A DNA stretch of 64,000 nucleotides from Liolophura sinensis (GCF_032854445.1 NC_088295.1:29756470-29820469), one strand, 5' to 3'. Shown: positions 9,902 through 20,760, numbered from the stretch's first letter. Program-made: numbers and translations. The notes: generated from the sequence alone by a model not told the origin.

Positions 9902-10500
9902 TCATTGTGTACAACTGAGTTCAGTCCGTCTTTTAAAAATCTGTTGCAGGTTTGCTTCATGGCATTTATCTGACCAACCTTGGAGACCAAATTTTAGTAC
10001 TCTGGGCAACACTGGGTCTCGCTGAGCCCATGACATGATCTGTTTTGGGTTTACAGGTCGATGAATGTCCAAATGTTCCATGAGTAAAATGTTCTCTCCT
10101 GGTATTGCCTTGGTTTCTTCCAACAGCTCAAGTAATGGTTTGTGGTCTCTCATTATGATAAAATGTCCCCCAGAAATTGATGAAACTTTTTTACTCCAAA
10201 CACGGAGGCTAAGGCCTCTTCTCCAGTTTGGAATACCCTTTCTCCGCTGTGGAGAGCGTGCGCGACATGAATCCAATGGGTTGCTCTGTTCCGTCTGCCG
10301 TTTTGTGAGAGAGTATTGCCCCAATGGGAGACAGTATTGCCCCAGTGTGAGAGAGTATTGCCCCAATGGGAGACAGTATTGCCCCAGTGTGAGAGAGTAT
10401 TGCCCCAGTGTGAGAGAGTATTGCCCCAATTCCGTATAGTGACGCATCACTATCCAATACCAAGAGATTGCTTTGATCGAAGTGGTCTAACACATCTGAA
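9902..10500 (-). pseudogene. Gypsy RNase H region with sixfold 7-residue expansion
   Basis: The minus strand starts VLDSDASLYGIGAILSH, the RNase H strand with the catalytic aspartate. It then repeats the GAILSHT/GAILSPI heptad six times before KTADGTEQPIGFMSRTL. A frameshift near 10210 is needed to continue to GGHFIIMRDHKPLLELL and to the integrase linker SWAQRDPVLPRVLKF. Normal relatives have the GA(I/V)LSH motif once. The DNA cause is six 21-bp units at 10305-10430. Confidence 0.85.
10305..10430. repeat. 21-bp tandem repeat, 6 units
   Basis: Units start at 10305, 10326, 10347, 10368, 10389 and 10410. Two variants alternate: GTGAGAGAGTATTGCCCCA-type and GGGAGACAGTATTGCCCCA-type, in order 1-2-1-2-1-1. 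Because 21 is a multiple of three and the unit has no stop in any frame, long open frames arise on both strands here. Only the minus-strand GAILSH frame makes sense. Confidence 0.97.
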
Positions 10501-11340
10501 GACTGTAACGATCCTTTTGACTTAAGGAAAACGTCCTCCTGTCGTTTACCCCCAATAACAGTTCATGCAGTGGCTCCAGCACTGTTGACAGATTTTTCAA
10601 GGTATAATAGTTCAAAAGTCCTAAATAAGATTTCAATTCTGTGATATTCTTAGGCGATGGTGCGTCATGAATAGCTTGGATCTTGTCGTCCAATGTATTG
10701 ATTCCTTCCTTAGTTATTCGATGTTCAAGAAAGACAACCTCATCTACCACAAAGACACATTTGTTCCTTTTCAGATGAACTCCTGCTTTACTGAGGCTTG
10801 AACAAACCCGATCCAAAATGTTCAGGTGTTGAGATCATTTTTTCCCCAGTTGTTAGTATGTCGTCTAGGCGTACTAAGACATGTGTTATGCCTTGAAGAA
10901 GATATTCCATCATCCTCTGGAAAATTCTAGGTGCCCTGTACACCCCATATGGTAGTCGGTTATACTGAAACAAGCCCTTATGAGAATTAATTGTACTGAA
11001 AACTTTAGAATCTTCGTCCAGTAACATTTGCTGGTAGGCTTGAGACAGGTCTAACTTCGTAAACTTCCGTCCACCACCAAGTGTAGCATACAAATCTTTA
11101 GTCTTAGGAATTGTATAGCTGTCCTATTTGGAAACTTGATTAACTGCTTGTTTGTAGTCCCCGAAGATACGGATAGATTTGTCACTTTTCACTGCTTGTA
11201 CTATTGGAGCTGCCCACTCAGAATACTGCACAGGTTCTATTGTCCCTTCTAACTGAAGTCTCTCCAATTCCAGGTCAATTTTCTCACGTAAGGCGTACGG
11301 ATACTGGTCTTGGTCTGAAGACTTTAGGCTGAGCATTTTG
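10487..11340 (-). pseudogene. Gypsy reverse transcriptase remnant
   Basis: From the minus strand: ALREKIDLELERLQLEGTI and EWAAPIV (fingers), a TAG stop at 11124-11126, then KFTKLDLSQAYQQMLLDE, LPYGVYRAPRIFQRMME, and the catalytic box VRLDDIL, where the usual tyrosine is arginine but both aspartates remain. A frameshift near 10840 is needed to reach KNKCVF-like RNKCVFVVDEVVFLEHRI and LGLLNYY. The domain order is standard for Ty3/Gypsy. The stop and frameshift make it inactive. Confidence 0.92.
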
Positions 11341-11479
11341 CTTCACAGTTATCTTGGCCTTAATTCCCTTAAAGGTGTCTAATCCCTCTTTGATACTTGT
11401 CCAACACAGTTCCTACTGTAACTGATAAGGAGATTTATTTACTTATTAGGTGATTTATTTCGAAAATGTCTCTCCAGTT

Positions 11480-11790
11480 CAATCTGATTTGACTTAACCA
11501 GTCTCTGCCTAACAGGTTGCCTTTAGTGACAACTGCTGTGAGGTTAGCGGACTGTCCATTGTACGATACCGGAACCATAACTGTCCCTAATACTGGAATT
11601 TCCTCACCTGTGCAGGGACTAAGTTTAACTTTGGATTTCTAAACTTTCCCAATTTTCAACTGGTTGTATGTCTTCTTATCTAACACAGTAACTGATGCTC
11701 CGGTTCCAATTCTAACTGAACAGTGACATGTCCAATGTCCATGGCAACCCTATATGGTTTCCTGCGTCCATCACGCTGAAGGCTAAACAC
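11480..11790 (-). pseudogene. Gypsy aspartic protease remnant
   Basis: The minus strand shows HVTVQLEL in one frame and TGASVTVL in the next, so a one-base deletion falls in the catalytic aspartate codon of the D-T-G motif near 11705. Further on come VPVSYNGQSANLTAVV and LLGRDWLSQIRLNWRDIF (about 11475-11520), the typical end of a retropepsin domain in Gypsy pol. Confidence 0.8.
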
Positions 11791-11937
11791 TACATAGACG
11801 TCCTCGCCTTCACCGACAGCTTTGGCCTCTCGTTCTACAAGATTGGCTTAGTGTGGCTTTCGACGCCATTTATTTTTGTTGTGGCCTGACTACTTTGGAT
11901 GACTTTGTTTCGCTTGACCAGAATTATTACTACGTTG

Positions 11938-12656
11938 CTATTTGTTCCAACAGGACCGGTCAATGTGTCCCCTTTTCTTACAGAAACGGCAGGTTGAATG
12001 AATGTGACGACACTTAGATGGCTCGGGATTTCCCATACAGCGAGGGCATACCATAAACGAAGTTTTACTTGGTTTGGCCTGAATTTTATTAACTTCTGTT
12101 TGTTTTACATGTTGTGTGGAATGTTAAGTGTGTTGGAGGTCATGGGTGTTTTTAGCTGCTAATTCCATAGCTGTAGCTACTTCACACCCCCTTTGCAACG
12201 TTAATCCACGCTCTGACAGCAATCTTCTTTGGATTCTGTCATCTTTTACTCCACATAACAGCCTATCTCTGAGCATTTTATCTAGAGAGCGTCCAAAGTT
12301 ACAATGTTCAGAAAGTCGACGTAATTCAGACACAAACGAATCAACTGACGCTCGGAACCCTCACTTGTCTCTTGAATTTGCATCTCTAAACGCACCCTGA
12401 CGGCGGAAAGTCGTGGTGATCACCGACGATTTTCACAAGTTCGTTAAACGTTTTTTCGCCAGGTTTTTCAGGTGCAACTAAAATCCTTAGGAGTTTATAA
12501 GTCCGTCCTCCACAAACACTGAGTAGAATTGAACGCGTTTTCCGTTCATCTTCAATGTCGTTAGCAATGAAATAATGTTCTAAACGTTCAATGTATTCAG
12601 TCCAACTGCCGCTCACCTTTTCATCGAAGTCCTCGATTTTTTCCCCGCGAAGCCAT
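11938..12656 (-). pseudogene. Gypsy gag remnant with zinc knuckles
   Basis: A start codon lies at 12654-12656, only about 46 nt after the 5-prime LTR. A run of A just after it shifts the frame away from SGSWTEYIERLEHYFIAND (12560-12616), the usual start of the capsid-like region. Matrix/capsid-like residues continue as MSELRRLSEHCNFG and MLRDRLLCGVKD (12200-12333). Near 11950-12060 a CPRC...C and a CRFCKKRGHIDRSC (CCHC) knuckle follow, then a TAG at 11938-11940. The protein would bind element RNA; this copy is broken. Confidence 0.85.
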
Positions 12657-12702
12657 CGATAGAACAGTCTGTAGCACCAATAGCATTTTCGTCGTCAAAA
12701 TA

Positions 12703-12860
12703 TGTAATAAAGTAAAAAAAGGCTTTATGCTAAAGAAAAGTCTTATGTTAAAGGCACAATACATTTTGTATTGACAGTGAACATTAATCAAGTGTCATGT
12801 CCAGCCATTATGTGTACATAAAATGTTGTGGCGCTACACGCGCTTATACAACATATTCCA
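12703..12860 (-). repeat. 5-prime LTR of the Gypsy element
   Basis: Pairs with 8943-9084. It holds an extra 16-bp block near 12730 and ends TATTCCA before the target duplication CTAAC at 12861-12865. I could not assign a primer-binding site: no TGG start lies directly inside the LTR, although TGGTGCTACAGAC occurs about 20 bp in. Confidence 0.88.
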
Positions 12861-13265
12861 CTAACATGCTTATTTCCTCCAACTTTGCCAATCACACTGA
12901 CTTGATGTAACTGAAATATTGTAGATAAGAAGTTAGCCAATGTAATCGTTTTTTCGTTTATTTATTGATACGACGTCTTTAACAGGTTACAATTTCCTTT
13001 TTGGTCTGCTTTGACCCATATATTTGTTACACAACTGGACATTAGTAAACCGACCTTGGGCAAGTTGGCGGGCCGTCCAGTGAATTCATCGCTCAAAGGC
13101 TGCGGCAAAGACAATCAATGGTCATTTATTCATCCATCGCGAGAAATAATAAAAGAAAACGGCTTTGTAAAGACGGGATGGTTACCAAGTCGTCAGTACA
13201 ACATGTGTTTAACCAATTTTCTATTACCATCCAATAATTGTTCCCGTAGAATGTTGCACTTCATT
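12861..13265 (-). repeat. Repeat unit U, segment A-prime (copy 2, right part)
   Basis: Continues the copy broken by the Gypsy insertion. It shares TTTGACCCATATATTTGTTACACAACTG and the ATCCATCG(C/A)GAGAAA block with 3790-3930, and runs to the GTAGAATG block also seen at 4035. Confidence 0.75.
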
Positions 13266-13649
13266 GCGCACAGCAATTATAAAACATAACATAAGAGGCC
13301 ATCGACCCCAAGAAAAACACTACAAAAATTGCAAAATAACTAAAATATTGAAAATTTACAATAATGTCGTTGTTCACGAAGCTAGGAAGATGTTGTTTGC
13401 CTTTTCCTACTCATATATTACCCTAAGTACTAAGAGTGTGCGATTGGCTGCTACGCTTGTCGAAGATATCATTCAAGTTCAACAATGTTACAGCGAGATC
13501 CTTCAGCACTGTAACTGTTGGGGTTTGTTTCATATTGTTACATTGTACATTTACTTACATGTATTTCATCATGAGTAACAATTTACGGACAAGATGGCTT
13601 CCCGGTTAATGGGAAGAACATAAAGTGCTGTAAATAACACCGCAACTGC
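13266..13649. other. Unassigned stretch with two overlapping open frames
   Basis: Plus-strand frames of about 90 and 104 codons run through here, but neither has a recognisable motif and I found no copy elsewhere. Treated as non-coding. Confidence 0.4.
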
Positions 13650-14640
13650 CTGATAAAACAGTTTTAATGCACAACTAGACTAGCGTAGGCTGGATTAGAA
13701 CACTCAATGACCTTCCCTACCGGCTGCATTGTCTTGTTTCTGCTGTTGTCCTACGATCATGTTGCCTCATAATACAAAGAATACGTGATAAATCTGTTAA
13801 GATTACTTTTATAAATGTTTTCAGGATGTACACGTTACAGAGGAAGTAAACGGGAATAGCAAAACAGATCTGAATGTAATATAAACCAAAGGGTCAACCT
13901 TTTTGGTTGATATGCACATGACTTATCACCATTCTCACATCAGTTCATATGTCAGCTTTTTTTTGTGATGTCTAGACGCCGAGGCCAGCAAAAGAACTAT
14001 TCTCTAGAGGGAGTAAAACAAGTACTGAGATCAGGTTCCAAAGCTGCAGTTGAGGAATCACAGGTAACACAATTTCAGCATGAATGATATTAATTCAACT
14101 TAGACTGGTGACATACTCGACTGAGGGTTTGAAGATGTTTCACTAGGGACCACATTCCCTTGGCTAATGAGTTCGCTGATTGGAACCCATCTCACATCGA
14201 CGTGACTAGCTGTGTTCAAGGCGTCAGCATGTCTGTCTGGTACATGGCCAGGCTCGTCCATTTGCTCCAACATTAATCGATATTTATTCACCTGTATGAC
14301 TTAGTACTGTCATACCAGTGATCTACTTTTCAAGAGTCAAAACTTACCAGCAGATATGAAGTCCCGGTCAAGATAAAACAAAATGAACAAATTCCCCAAC
14401 AAACCGTACACAGAACATAATAGTTACTGTGCTGGGAGAAAGCGATTACGAGCTAAGCTGGTTAAACCTGTTTTTTTTTATGCACCGAGTTATAAAAAAA
14501 TGTTCGGTAAAGTTTGCATGGTACAGTAAAATGTGACGTATGTTTTCTGTCACTTTCCTTTGTTAAGTGTTTTACCTCACTCACAAAAAAATTATTTCAC
14601 TGCCTAGTTGAATGGCTAGAAAAAACTGCTTGATGCCCAT
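13650..14640 (-). repeat. Repeat unit U, segment B (copy 4)
   Basis: The best-preserved B copy. It matches 4320-5530 (without the SINE) and 5843-6950. The minus strand at 14100-14291 reads KYRLMLEQMDEPGHVPDRHA and stops at TAA. An acceptor-like CATACAG lies just upstream of the GTGAATAAAT start of this frame. The short frame is listed here rather than as a gene because only its first third stays in register in the other copies. Confidence 0.7.
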
Positions 14641-15230
14641 ACGTTAACCTCACCTCACCAGACAAAGGATAAACCACTTGACACAACGCGGGGTTGTTAT
14701 ATTTGAATCAGCAATTCCCTGGGTCAAGTTTCCCAAGGTAAGCTGATGAGACTGGTCGGTCAAAAACTGTGGACGCACACACATATGACATGAAACAATG
14801 TCCGACAGGAGAGTTTGCTCCATGTATCTGATGGTTGTGCCGAACTCCACTAAACGTGGCGCTATCATTTATACACAGAAGCCATTTATAACACTAAAAA
14901 CGGTTTACTGTCCATCAATGGTTAAATCCTGAATGAATTCCAATGCAGATATATATAACTCTCTGGATGCGTCATTCCGGAGGGCGATTTATTATGTCTG
15001 AGTTATATAAAGGGCTTGTTTGGGCTTCGTTTACATCTCGTTATAGTCTGATATGTCAGAAAAATTAACGCTATGACTGGTGTGTGTAATTTAATTGGGC
15101 AGCTCAAGCGGTATCACATGTCTGGAGCAGTCAATGCTAGGGCATTATGGTCACGAAAGTAAGCCTTCCGCTGTCTGAGTTTCAGCCCTACCTATGAGTA
15201 TTTCAGAATAAGTTGGTTTCCTGTTCTGTC
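14641..15230 (-). repeat. Repeat unit U, segments C-D-E (copy 3)
   Basis: C (14641-14870) has the donor-like TTTCCCAAG|GTAAGCTGA on the plus strand and a 72-codon open frame on the minus strand; it is one base shorter than the other C copies. D (14880-15070) and E (15075-15230) follow in the same order as at 7111-7960. E here has a stop in the frame that is open at 7666-7854. Confidence 0.7.
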
Positions 15231-15404
15231 GCTGCGATTGCCGTGGTCTTGAAACCTTTAGGAATTATAATCAAGAGAGTGGGAGACAATTCAACAGCTG
15301 GACAAAACGACGAGGATGACCGTAAAAATGGCGTGAACGTGCCAGTAATCAGAGCTTTTTGCGCCGAAATCTGTCTAGCCTTTATTAGTAAATATCTTTT
15401 TACA

Positions 15405-15572
15405 AGAGAAGCAAAAATGCACAGATGACAGGCATTCGACGGTGCGTAGAAAGCAAGGAAAATAAGTCGTATTCAGAAATATTTGTCCAAGAAAAAGTGC
15501 ACAGATGACAGGAATCTGACGGTGTGTAAAAAGCTAAGAAAATATGTCGTATTTAGAAATATTTGTCGTGAA
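15405..15572. repeat. 80-bp tandem duplication
   Basis: GCACAGATGACAGG occurs at 15419 and again at 15499. Both copies continue through GACGGTG(C/T)GTA, AAAGC and AGAAATATTTGTC. Two units, moderately diverged. Confidence 0.88.
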
Positions 15573-16309
15573 AAAATAACACAGTTCAGATTGGTTTTGT
15601 TTTCATTTTAATTTCTTGAAAAATCAATCTGCTACGAGTTCATTTTATGTATTTTCATTTTATCTATAAACAAACCCTTGTGATTTACACAACGGGGATC
15701 GATTGAGGCAGGGTGATATTCATTCTCACGGCAGAATATACTATCAGTAATGTTGTCCAAATTTTGAAGTTTTGTGACACTAAAGTCTCTAGGTCATTTT
15801 TCTTGGAGAAAAGAGATATAAGCAAAACGACTGGAAACTGAAGCAGATCCAGACACCAATAACTGAATTCGAACCCTTGCACTGACTTTATTTTAAATTT
15901 AAAATCCCGGAAACACGATATTTGTTTTGACTATTCGGTAGAATTTATGAATAAATTTGTCCACTGCATGTAGAATACCCCAGCGTCATTCTTCTGGCGA
16001 CATCCTCAAGCGCAGCTGCGAGAGTAAAGAAGAAGAAATCTCTCTGTTTGTTTACTTGAGTAGACTAAGGGAATTATTGTCCCATTATTTTCAAAATTTT
16101 GGTTTACTGATTGGTGTCACGCTCTTTTTCATTTTACCAGAGTAATAGCTGATACGTGCACTGATTTGAGCATCTATTCCCGAATTGCGATTAAATAGCA
16201 TTGGACGTTGGAGGTAGTAATCAGTTTTTCAGATTTCGATTTTTGTTAAATGAATCTTTTTCATGACTTGTATTAATCAATTGTACCTCACACAGTTATT
16301 TTGCTCATG
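15573..16309. other. No gene seen
   Basis: Ordinary AT-rich sequence between segment E and segment A copies. It has short open frames of 60-65 codons on each strand without motifs. Confidence 0.4.
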
Positions 16310-18130
16310 TACATTAATATTTGATAATCAATCACACGCTTGCCTCGATACAAAGATAATAATGTAGATAAGCGACTAAGCCTTGTAACCGTTCGCTCCA
16401 TCACCAAGTTAGATTATAATTTTCTTTTTGGATAGTCTTGATTCTGTACATTTCATATAAAAGTGTACATATGGCTTTCTTCGAATTGGCAAGTCGTCCT
16501 GGGAGTTGACAAAGATAATAAACGCACTATTAGTTATCCGTCGAGGGAAATTATAACAGACAATAACATTGTAACGATGGGTTGGTTATGACAGCGTCAG
16601 TTCCACATCTACTGTGTTTAACTTATTCTATTACCATAGCCTGCTTGTTCATGTGGAATGTGAACATAGGGCTGTTTGGAAGCCTACTAACACTACCTCA
16701 CAGCGGAACAGGTAAACTGAAAAACAAATTCCGTGAACGGCCATTGTTGGAATAAAAGTAAACAGAAGTTGGATAAAAATTTCACCTGATGCAACAAACC
16801 ATGAGTGTATGTAAAGGCGACATTCTCTTTCGGTAAGACATTTCATGGTGTGACGGTACAGCACATAAAGACCCAAGAGAGTAAAACCAGAGCAGCGACG
16901 ACGGTGTGATTTCTAGCAAATGGTCACTCGTAACCGGTGAAATACGCCCTTCGTAAATTTATCTCAGAGTTTTATACTAATTGTTCGTGTAAATGCCGAA
17001 ATAGTAACACATTTCACGGTCCCTTGTACCATGGTTTAAGCAAAATTAGGTAAAAAAAATACAGTGATGTTGTTTACAATGTATTAGACTTCACTGGTCT
17101 AAAAATACTCAATATGCTGAGCTGACATCCCATTTAACATACTATAATATTAAACAATGCAAAGAGGCCAGTGTTGGTTTTGGAAAAATGGCATGCTAAA
17201 ATAACCAGCATGTATTAATGCTCTGGAAAGTAGAACGTTAACATATTTTGTGATGTGTACAGTCACATGTTTTGTGTCGAAGCCATCCGCTTTAAGACTT
17301 CACAAATAGTACAAAATCAATCGATTGTGCTCTTATATGACTTTAGTCTAAAGCGTCCTTTCCAAAGTGTACTTAATGTTGCGGAATGAACATAGGGGTG
17401 TGTATTGTTGCCAAGAGAACTAGCACATGTACCTTTCTTCAGTGTTACAAATAAAGTAACATGGACAATGCTACCTTGTAAAATCTTGCGGTGGCTGTGC
17501 CAATTTAAATTACCTCTGTAAAAATTCATTTACTTTGACAAAAAGTCCACCGGCCTTTACAAGGTGCCGGGTGATGGGAGTGGCGAGCCAATTTTCTGGT
17601 AATCCAATAAGTGCAGCTTGTCTGGGGTATGTCGTGTCTGGTTGCCGTAAACGTGAACTCACAAACCAACATGCAGACTTGAGAGACAGCTTCTGTTTCT
17701 CCCAAGCCTGTTATTCCTGTTCACTCAGCCGGAAAACACCAAATTTCTGTCGGTGCGTGCACTGTTTAATCTTACGACTAACTGCAGTCGTGACTTACTC
17801 ACAGGAGTGCCTGGGCCAAAAAGATATCCTTTCAGGCGTTGTTCAATTACTTCTGAAGAAGACGATTACAGTTAAAGTACCCTTAATACTACCATAGCGG
17901 GTGGTTAATGAAGGGAAGTTCACTTTCCAATACATTGCGATCCATAATCTGCCGATTTCCGTTGAAACCCAGACGTAGAAAACGCTAAGGAATAAATAAT
18001 CTCTGTATAGCAACAGTCGGGTACTGTCTAAATAACACGTCATGAGCTCGGGTTTAACTATTGGAATAGTTCGAACGTCCGGTATTTTTGAGCATTGGTA
18101 AACAAACCACTGCGACGACGCCTGGAAAGG
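16310..18130 (-). repeat. Repeat unit U, segment A (copy 4)
   Basis: Full-length partner of 1-1770, without the SINE. Landmarks include ACGTGAACT(C/T)ACAAACCA, ACTTGAGAGACAGCTTC, GGGCCAAA and GGCGTTGTTCAATTACTTCT. The minus strand has VIVFFRSN followed by TGA near 17849-17875, as in copy 1. A donor-like GTGAGTAAGTC lies near 17785-17800 on that strand and is kept as GTGAGTAAG in copy 1. The exon-like A1 frame is at about 17925-18055. Confidence 0.78.
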
Positions 18131-18179
18131 GTATAATGGAATTAAACGACATAATGTATACATTCACGAAAAGGAGACA

Positions 18180-18470
18180 ATTTCGGTTAATAGGACATAC
18201 TGTTAGAATGGGATTAATAATGACGTGGTCTACAAATATTTGACATATACCGTAAGTTGCATTATCTTATTTCTTCAGCATAGTTAATTTGCCATCATCA
18301 AGCATGTTACATGAAACGATCATAGTTAAATATATTTAACGCCAGAAAGAAAATTTCATTATACATGCTATTGTTGAAACTTACAACTTTTCCATTAAGC
18401 AAGGGTTCGTCACAGACTGAGTAGTGGAAGGTCTTTTTTTTTTACTATGGTCCACAAACTCTGGATTTAA
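18180..18470. repeat. Repeat unit U, segment F (copy 2)
   Basis: Follows segment A as F follows A in copy 1 (2690-2960). Shared: GGGATTAA, CCGTAAG(C/T)TGCAT, AACGATCATAG/ACGACCACAG, TATACATGCT. Confidence 0.6.
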
Positions 18471-18676
18471 CTGTGTACAAGACGTCCAGGTGTTTGTGCG
18501 TTGCTTGGGTGGTCAATTAGATTGTTCCAGTTTGATTTTCCTTTAAGCGTGTCACTTAACACCTACACAACAGGCAGACTGCCACATGGTACAAGTTCCA
18601 CTTACTAGATAAAAAACAAAATCACCAAGGCAATATAAATGGACAGAATGCTCTAAAACAACGATTAGGACTTTAG

Positions 18677-18839
18677 CTGTTTACCATACATGTAATTCGT
18701 CCCAGCGATTTAGACTGTGCCTGTTTGCCATACATGTAATTCGTCCTAGCGATTTGGGCTTTGGCTGTTTGCCATACTTGTAATTCGTCCTAGCGATTTG
18801 GGCTTTGGCTGTTTGCCTTACATGTAATTCGTCCCAGCG
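18677..18839. repeat. 44-bp tandem repeat, 3.7 units
   Basis: Units start at 18677, 18721, 18765 and 18809 (last one partial, 31 bp). The core CTGTTTGCCATACATGTAAT and TCGTCC(T/C)AGCGATTTGGG is kept, with few differences between units. The minus-strand open frame across it simply reflects the repeat. Confidence 0.95.
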
Positions 18840-19079
18840 TTGCACTGTGGCATCGCCTTGGATGATCACAATGTAGTATGTAAGCAATCCCATATAAAGG
18901 CGTGCCATGTCCAAGTATTGTCAGACTTCCACACACTATATCTGTTATTCAAACAAATGTCTATACCTTGTGCTTTATGTGAGATGACGCGAATGATGAT
19001 ATACATTAAAATGGAAGACGTTTCTGACTTAATCTTATTGTAACATTATGTCTTACATACAGAAATTATCTGCATTCCA

Positions 19080-19760
19080 TATATGTGTACAGCATGTAAA
19101 TTCGGAAATGATTGTTTTCAGCAAAGCATTCATTGCGGTTTACACTGGATGTTTCAAATAAGTCTTAGGTCAAAACCGATGGATTTTACGGTACCTGGCT
19201 GTTGCTATTCAAAGATTATTTATCTCAAGAGCCTTTACAATTTACTACGTCTGGGTTTCACGTTTCGCTAGTCAGAAAATGGTGGGTTGCACTGTTCAGG
19301 TAAAAGTCTTAGAATATGAAAATTCCCACACTGGCCATCCGCTACAGTTGGACTTTCACTGTAATCGTCCTTTTCAGGAACAATAAACAACGCCAGATAT
19401 GATACTTATTTGCCACACGCACCCTTGTGTGTAAGTCACGACTGCAGATAGCCTGAAAATCAAATACACGCACACACAGAAAGCTGGTGTTTTACGTCTG
19501 AGTGGCATAGGATGGCATAGGTTAGAAGGAAAAGAAGCTGTTTCTCAAGCCCGCGTTTTGGAACGTCAGTTGGTACCGTAACTAGACATGCGACCCAGAT
19601 TATGTGCACTTACTAGCAAAAAGGGAAGGTGAATCACTATTCAAGGAATCCGGCTCTCTTTGAGGATAGGTGGTCTTTTGTGAATTCAATGAATTCGAAT
19701 TTGTTCACAGGGAATTTAAAATGTCATAGCCGCATAAACAATTTATAACACTATACTACC
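19080..19760 (+). repeat. Repeat unit U, segment A inverted (copy 5)
   Basis: Reverse complement of about 1150-1760 and 17300-18060. Contains CGTAATCGTCC-like TGTAATCGTCC, GTGTAAGTCACGACTGCAG (donor-like GTGTAAGTC), AGCTGTTTCTCAAG and ACCGTAACTAGACATG. It is therefore a plus-strand copy of whatever gene or element U represents. Confidence 0.72.
19169..19299 (+). pseudogene. Exon-like segment A1 (copy 5)
   Basis: Begins after an acceptor-like CTTAG and reads QNRWILRYLAVAIQRLF, then FTIYYVWVS and VGCTVQ, ending at CAG|GTAAAAGT, a good donor. It has no stop. It is the cleanest of the four A1 copies in splice-site context. The residue run before FTIYY is hydrophobic enough for a membrane segment, but that is a guess; the family is unknown. 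Confidence 0.42.
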
Positions 19761-20339
19761 CATGTTTCTTTAACTGCAAGTTTATGGTGATACATGTGTA
19801 CGTTGCCGTGAGACAAAGTAAGTTCACGGAGCGTCTATTGAACTTTCTAAAGGACATTTTAAAATACACGTGACAGCACATGCTAACGTTCAACATTTAC
19901 TGCGTTTACTAGACATAAGTAAATCTTAATATTTTTTTTCATTTATACGTAGTGACACTGTTAGATGTAGACCTGATATTATTATCAAAATGAATTTGGA
20001 AGTACCTATCCAAATTTTCCTTATTTTGTGTTGCCCAACTGTTAAAAGAATGGGCCCATTGTATATCCATTTAGGGTATTTGTTTTTCGGTTTATCTGGT
20101 CCACTGTCAGCAGGTGTTATATGTAGCAACGTTCACGAGAGACCCCCACGTTCCAAGGGCATAAACACCTTCACGTCTACTTCATTAACACCCGGACAAC
20201 CTAGCAACGCCTCGATCTATGTAAGCTGCATCAGAGCCCAGTGTGCCTGTGGAACACATTAATGACTGCTCCGAACAGCCATGCACACCATCAGAACTGC
20301 CTGTTCTATAACGTTCCTTAAACAGTGCTACATGCATAT
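19761..20339. other. Unassigned, partly shared with 29690-29800
   Basis: A short block near 19960-20010 (GATGTAGACCTGATATT) resembles 29735-29760. The 90-codon plus-strand frame at 19990-20262 and its minus-strand counterpart have no recognisable motif. No gene called. Confidence 0.4.
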
Positions 20340-20610
20340 ATCGCCATGCCCTATGAATTCATAATTTATAGCCATTTTAACTATTAGCTAAATTGCGCGT
20401 AAGCGGAAAGCACTTTATTATTCCAAGTGTTTCACGAATAAATGAATGCTGCTTAAGTTTGATGAGTTTATAGCATTCTCACATTATTTCTAACTGCTTG
20501 TATTGCTTGAGTTGAAACGTTTCATATGGATCTGTCCCTGAATCGATTTGTCTTATATATATTCTCAGAACTCTATTACACATAAGTGGGCAACTGTCAA
20601 AAGCAAGTAG
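20340..20610 (+). repeat. Dispersed repeat paired with 29930-30205
   Basis: Shares GTTTGATGAGTTT, TCTCAC(A/G)TTATTTCTAA, TTGAGTTG, CGTTT and AGAACTC(T/C)ATT with 29930-30205 in the same order. Both copies follow an inverted segment A, so they belong to the same larger unit. Confidence 0.7.
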
Positions 20611-20708
20611 AAATATAAAACAGTATTCTTGTTTTGGTACTCCCAAGTGGGGCGGTACAAGTAGAGGAAAAGTGCAATCGTTTTGTGCGTCCGAAAGGCA
20701 ATGAGAAG

Positions 20709-20760
20709 TGACTGATTGGTGTTTAACGCTGTACTCAACAATGTTAAGTAAAATGGAAAC
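20709..20760 (-). mobile_element. SINE tail fragment
   Basis: GATTGGTGTTTAACGCTGTA and CTCAACAATGTTAAGTAAAA resemble the S1/S2 tail in reverse. Short and diverged. Confidence 0.4.

Larger units (their letters stand above)
8943..12860 (-). mobile_element. Ty3/Gypsy LTR retrotransposon, degenerate
   Basis: On the minus strand the order is LTR, gag, zinc knuckles, protease, reverse transcriptase, RNase H, integrase, polypurine tract, LTR: the Ty3/Gypsy order. LTRs are short (142 and 158 bp), start TG and end CA, and the element is flanked by the 5-bp duplication CTAAC (8938-8942 and 12861-12865). It sits inside a segment A-prime copy. Reading frames carry several frameshifts, at least two stops and a large integrase deletion, so it cannot move by itself. 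The family resembles the animal Gypsy lineage whose pol ends in a PSYLKDY tail; no search was done. Confidence 0.93.

Noticed and set aside
10305-10430. CRISPR-like array
   Set aside because: The units are contiguous with no spacers, and the context is a eukaryotic retrotransposon.
10065-10439. Plus-strand 124-codon frame with repeated REYCPN/GRQYCPS
   Set aside because: Mirror image of the 21-bp repeat inside the Gypsy RNase H region; any frame is open there because the unit has no stops.
18681-18914. Repetitive 77-residue minus-strand peptide
   Set aside because: Product of a 44-bp tandem repeat. 44 is not a multiple of three, so successive units are read in different frames and no repeat protein is encoded.
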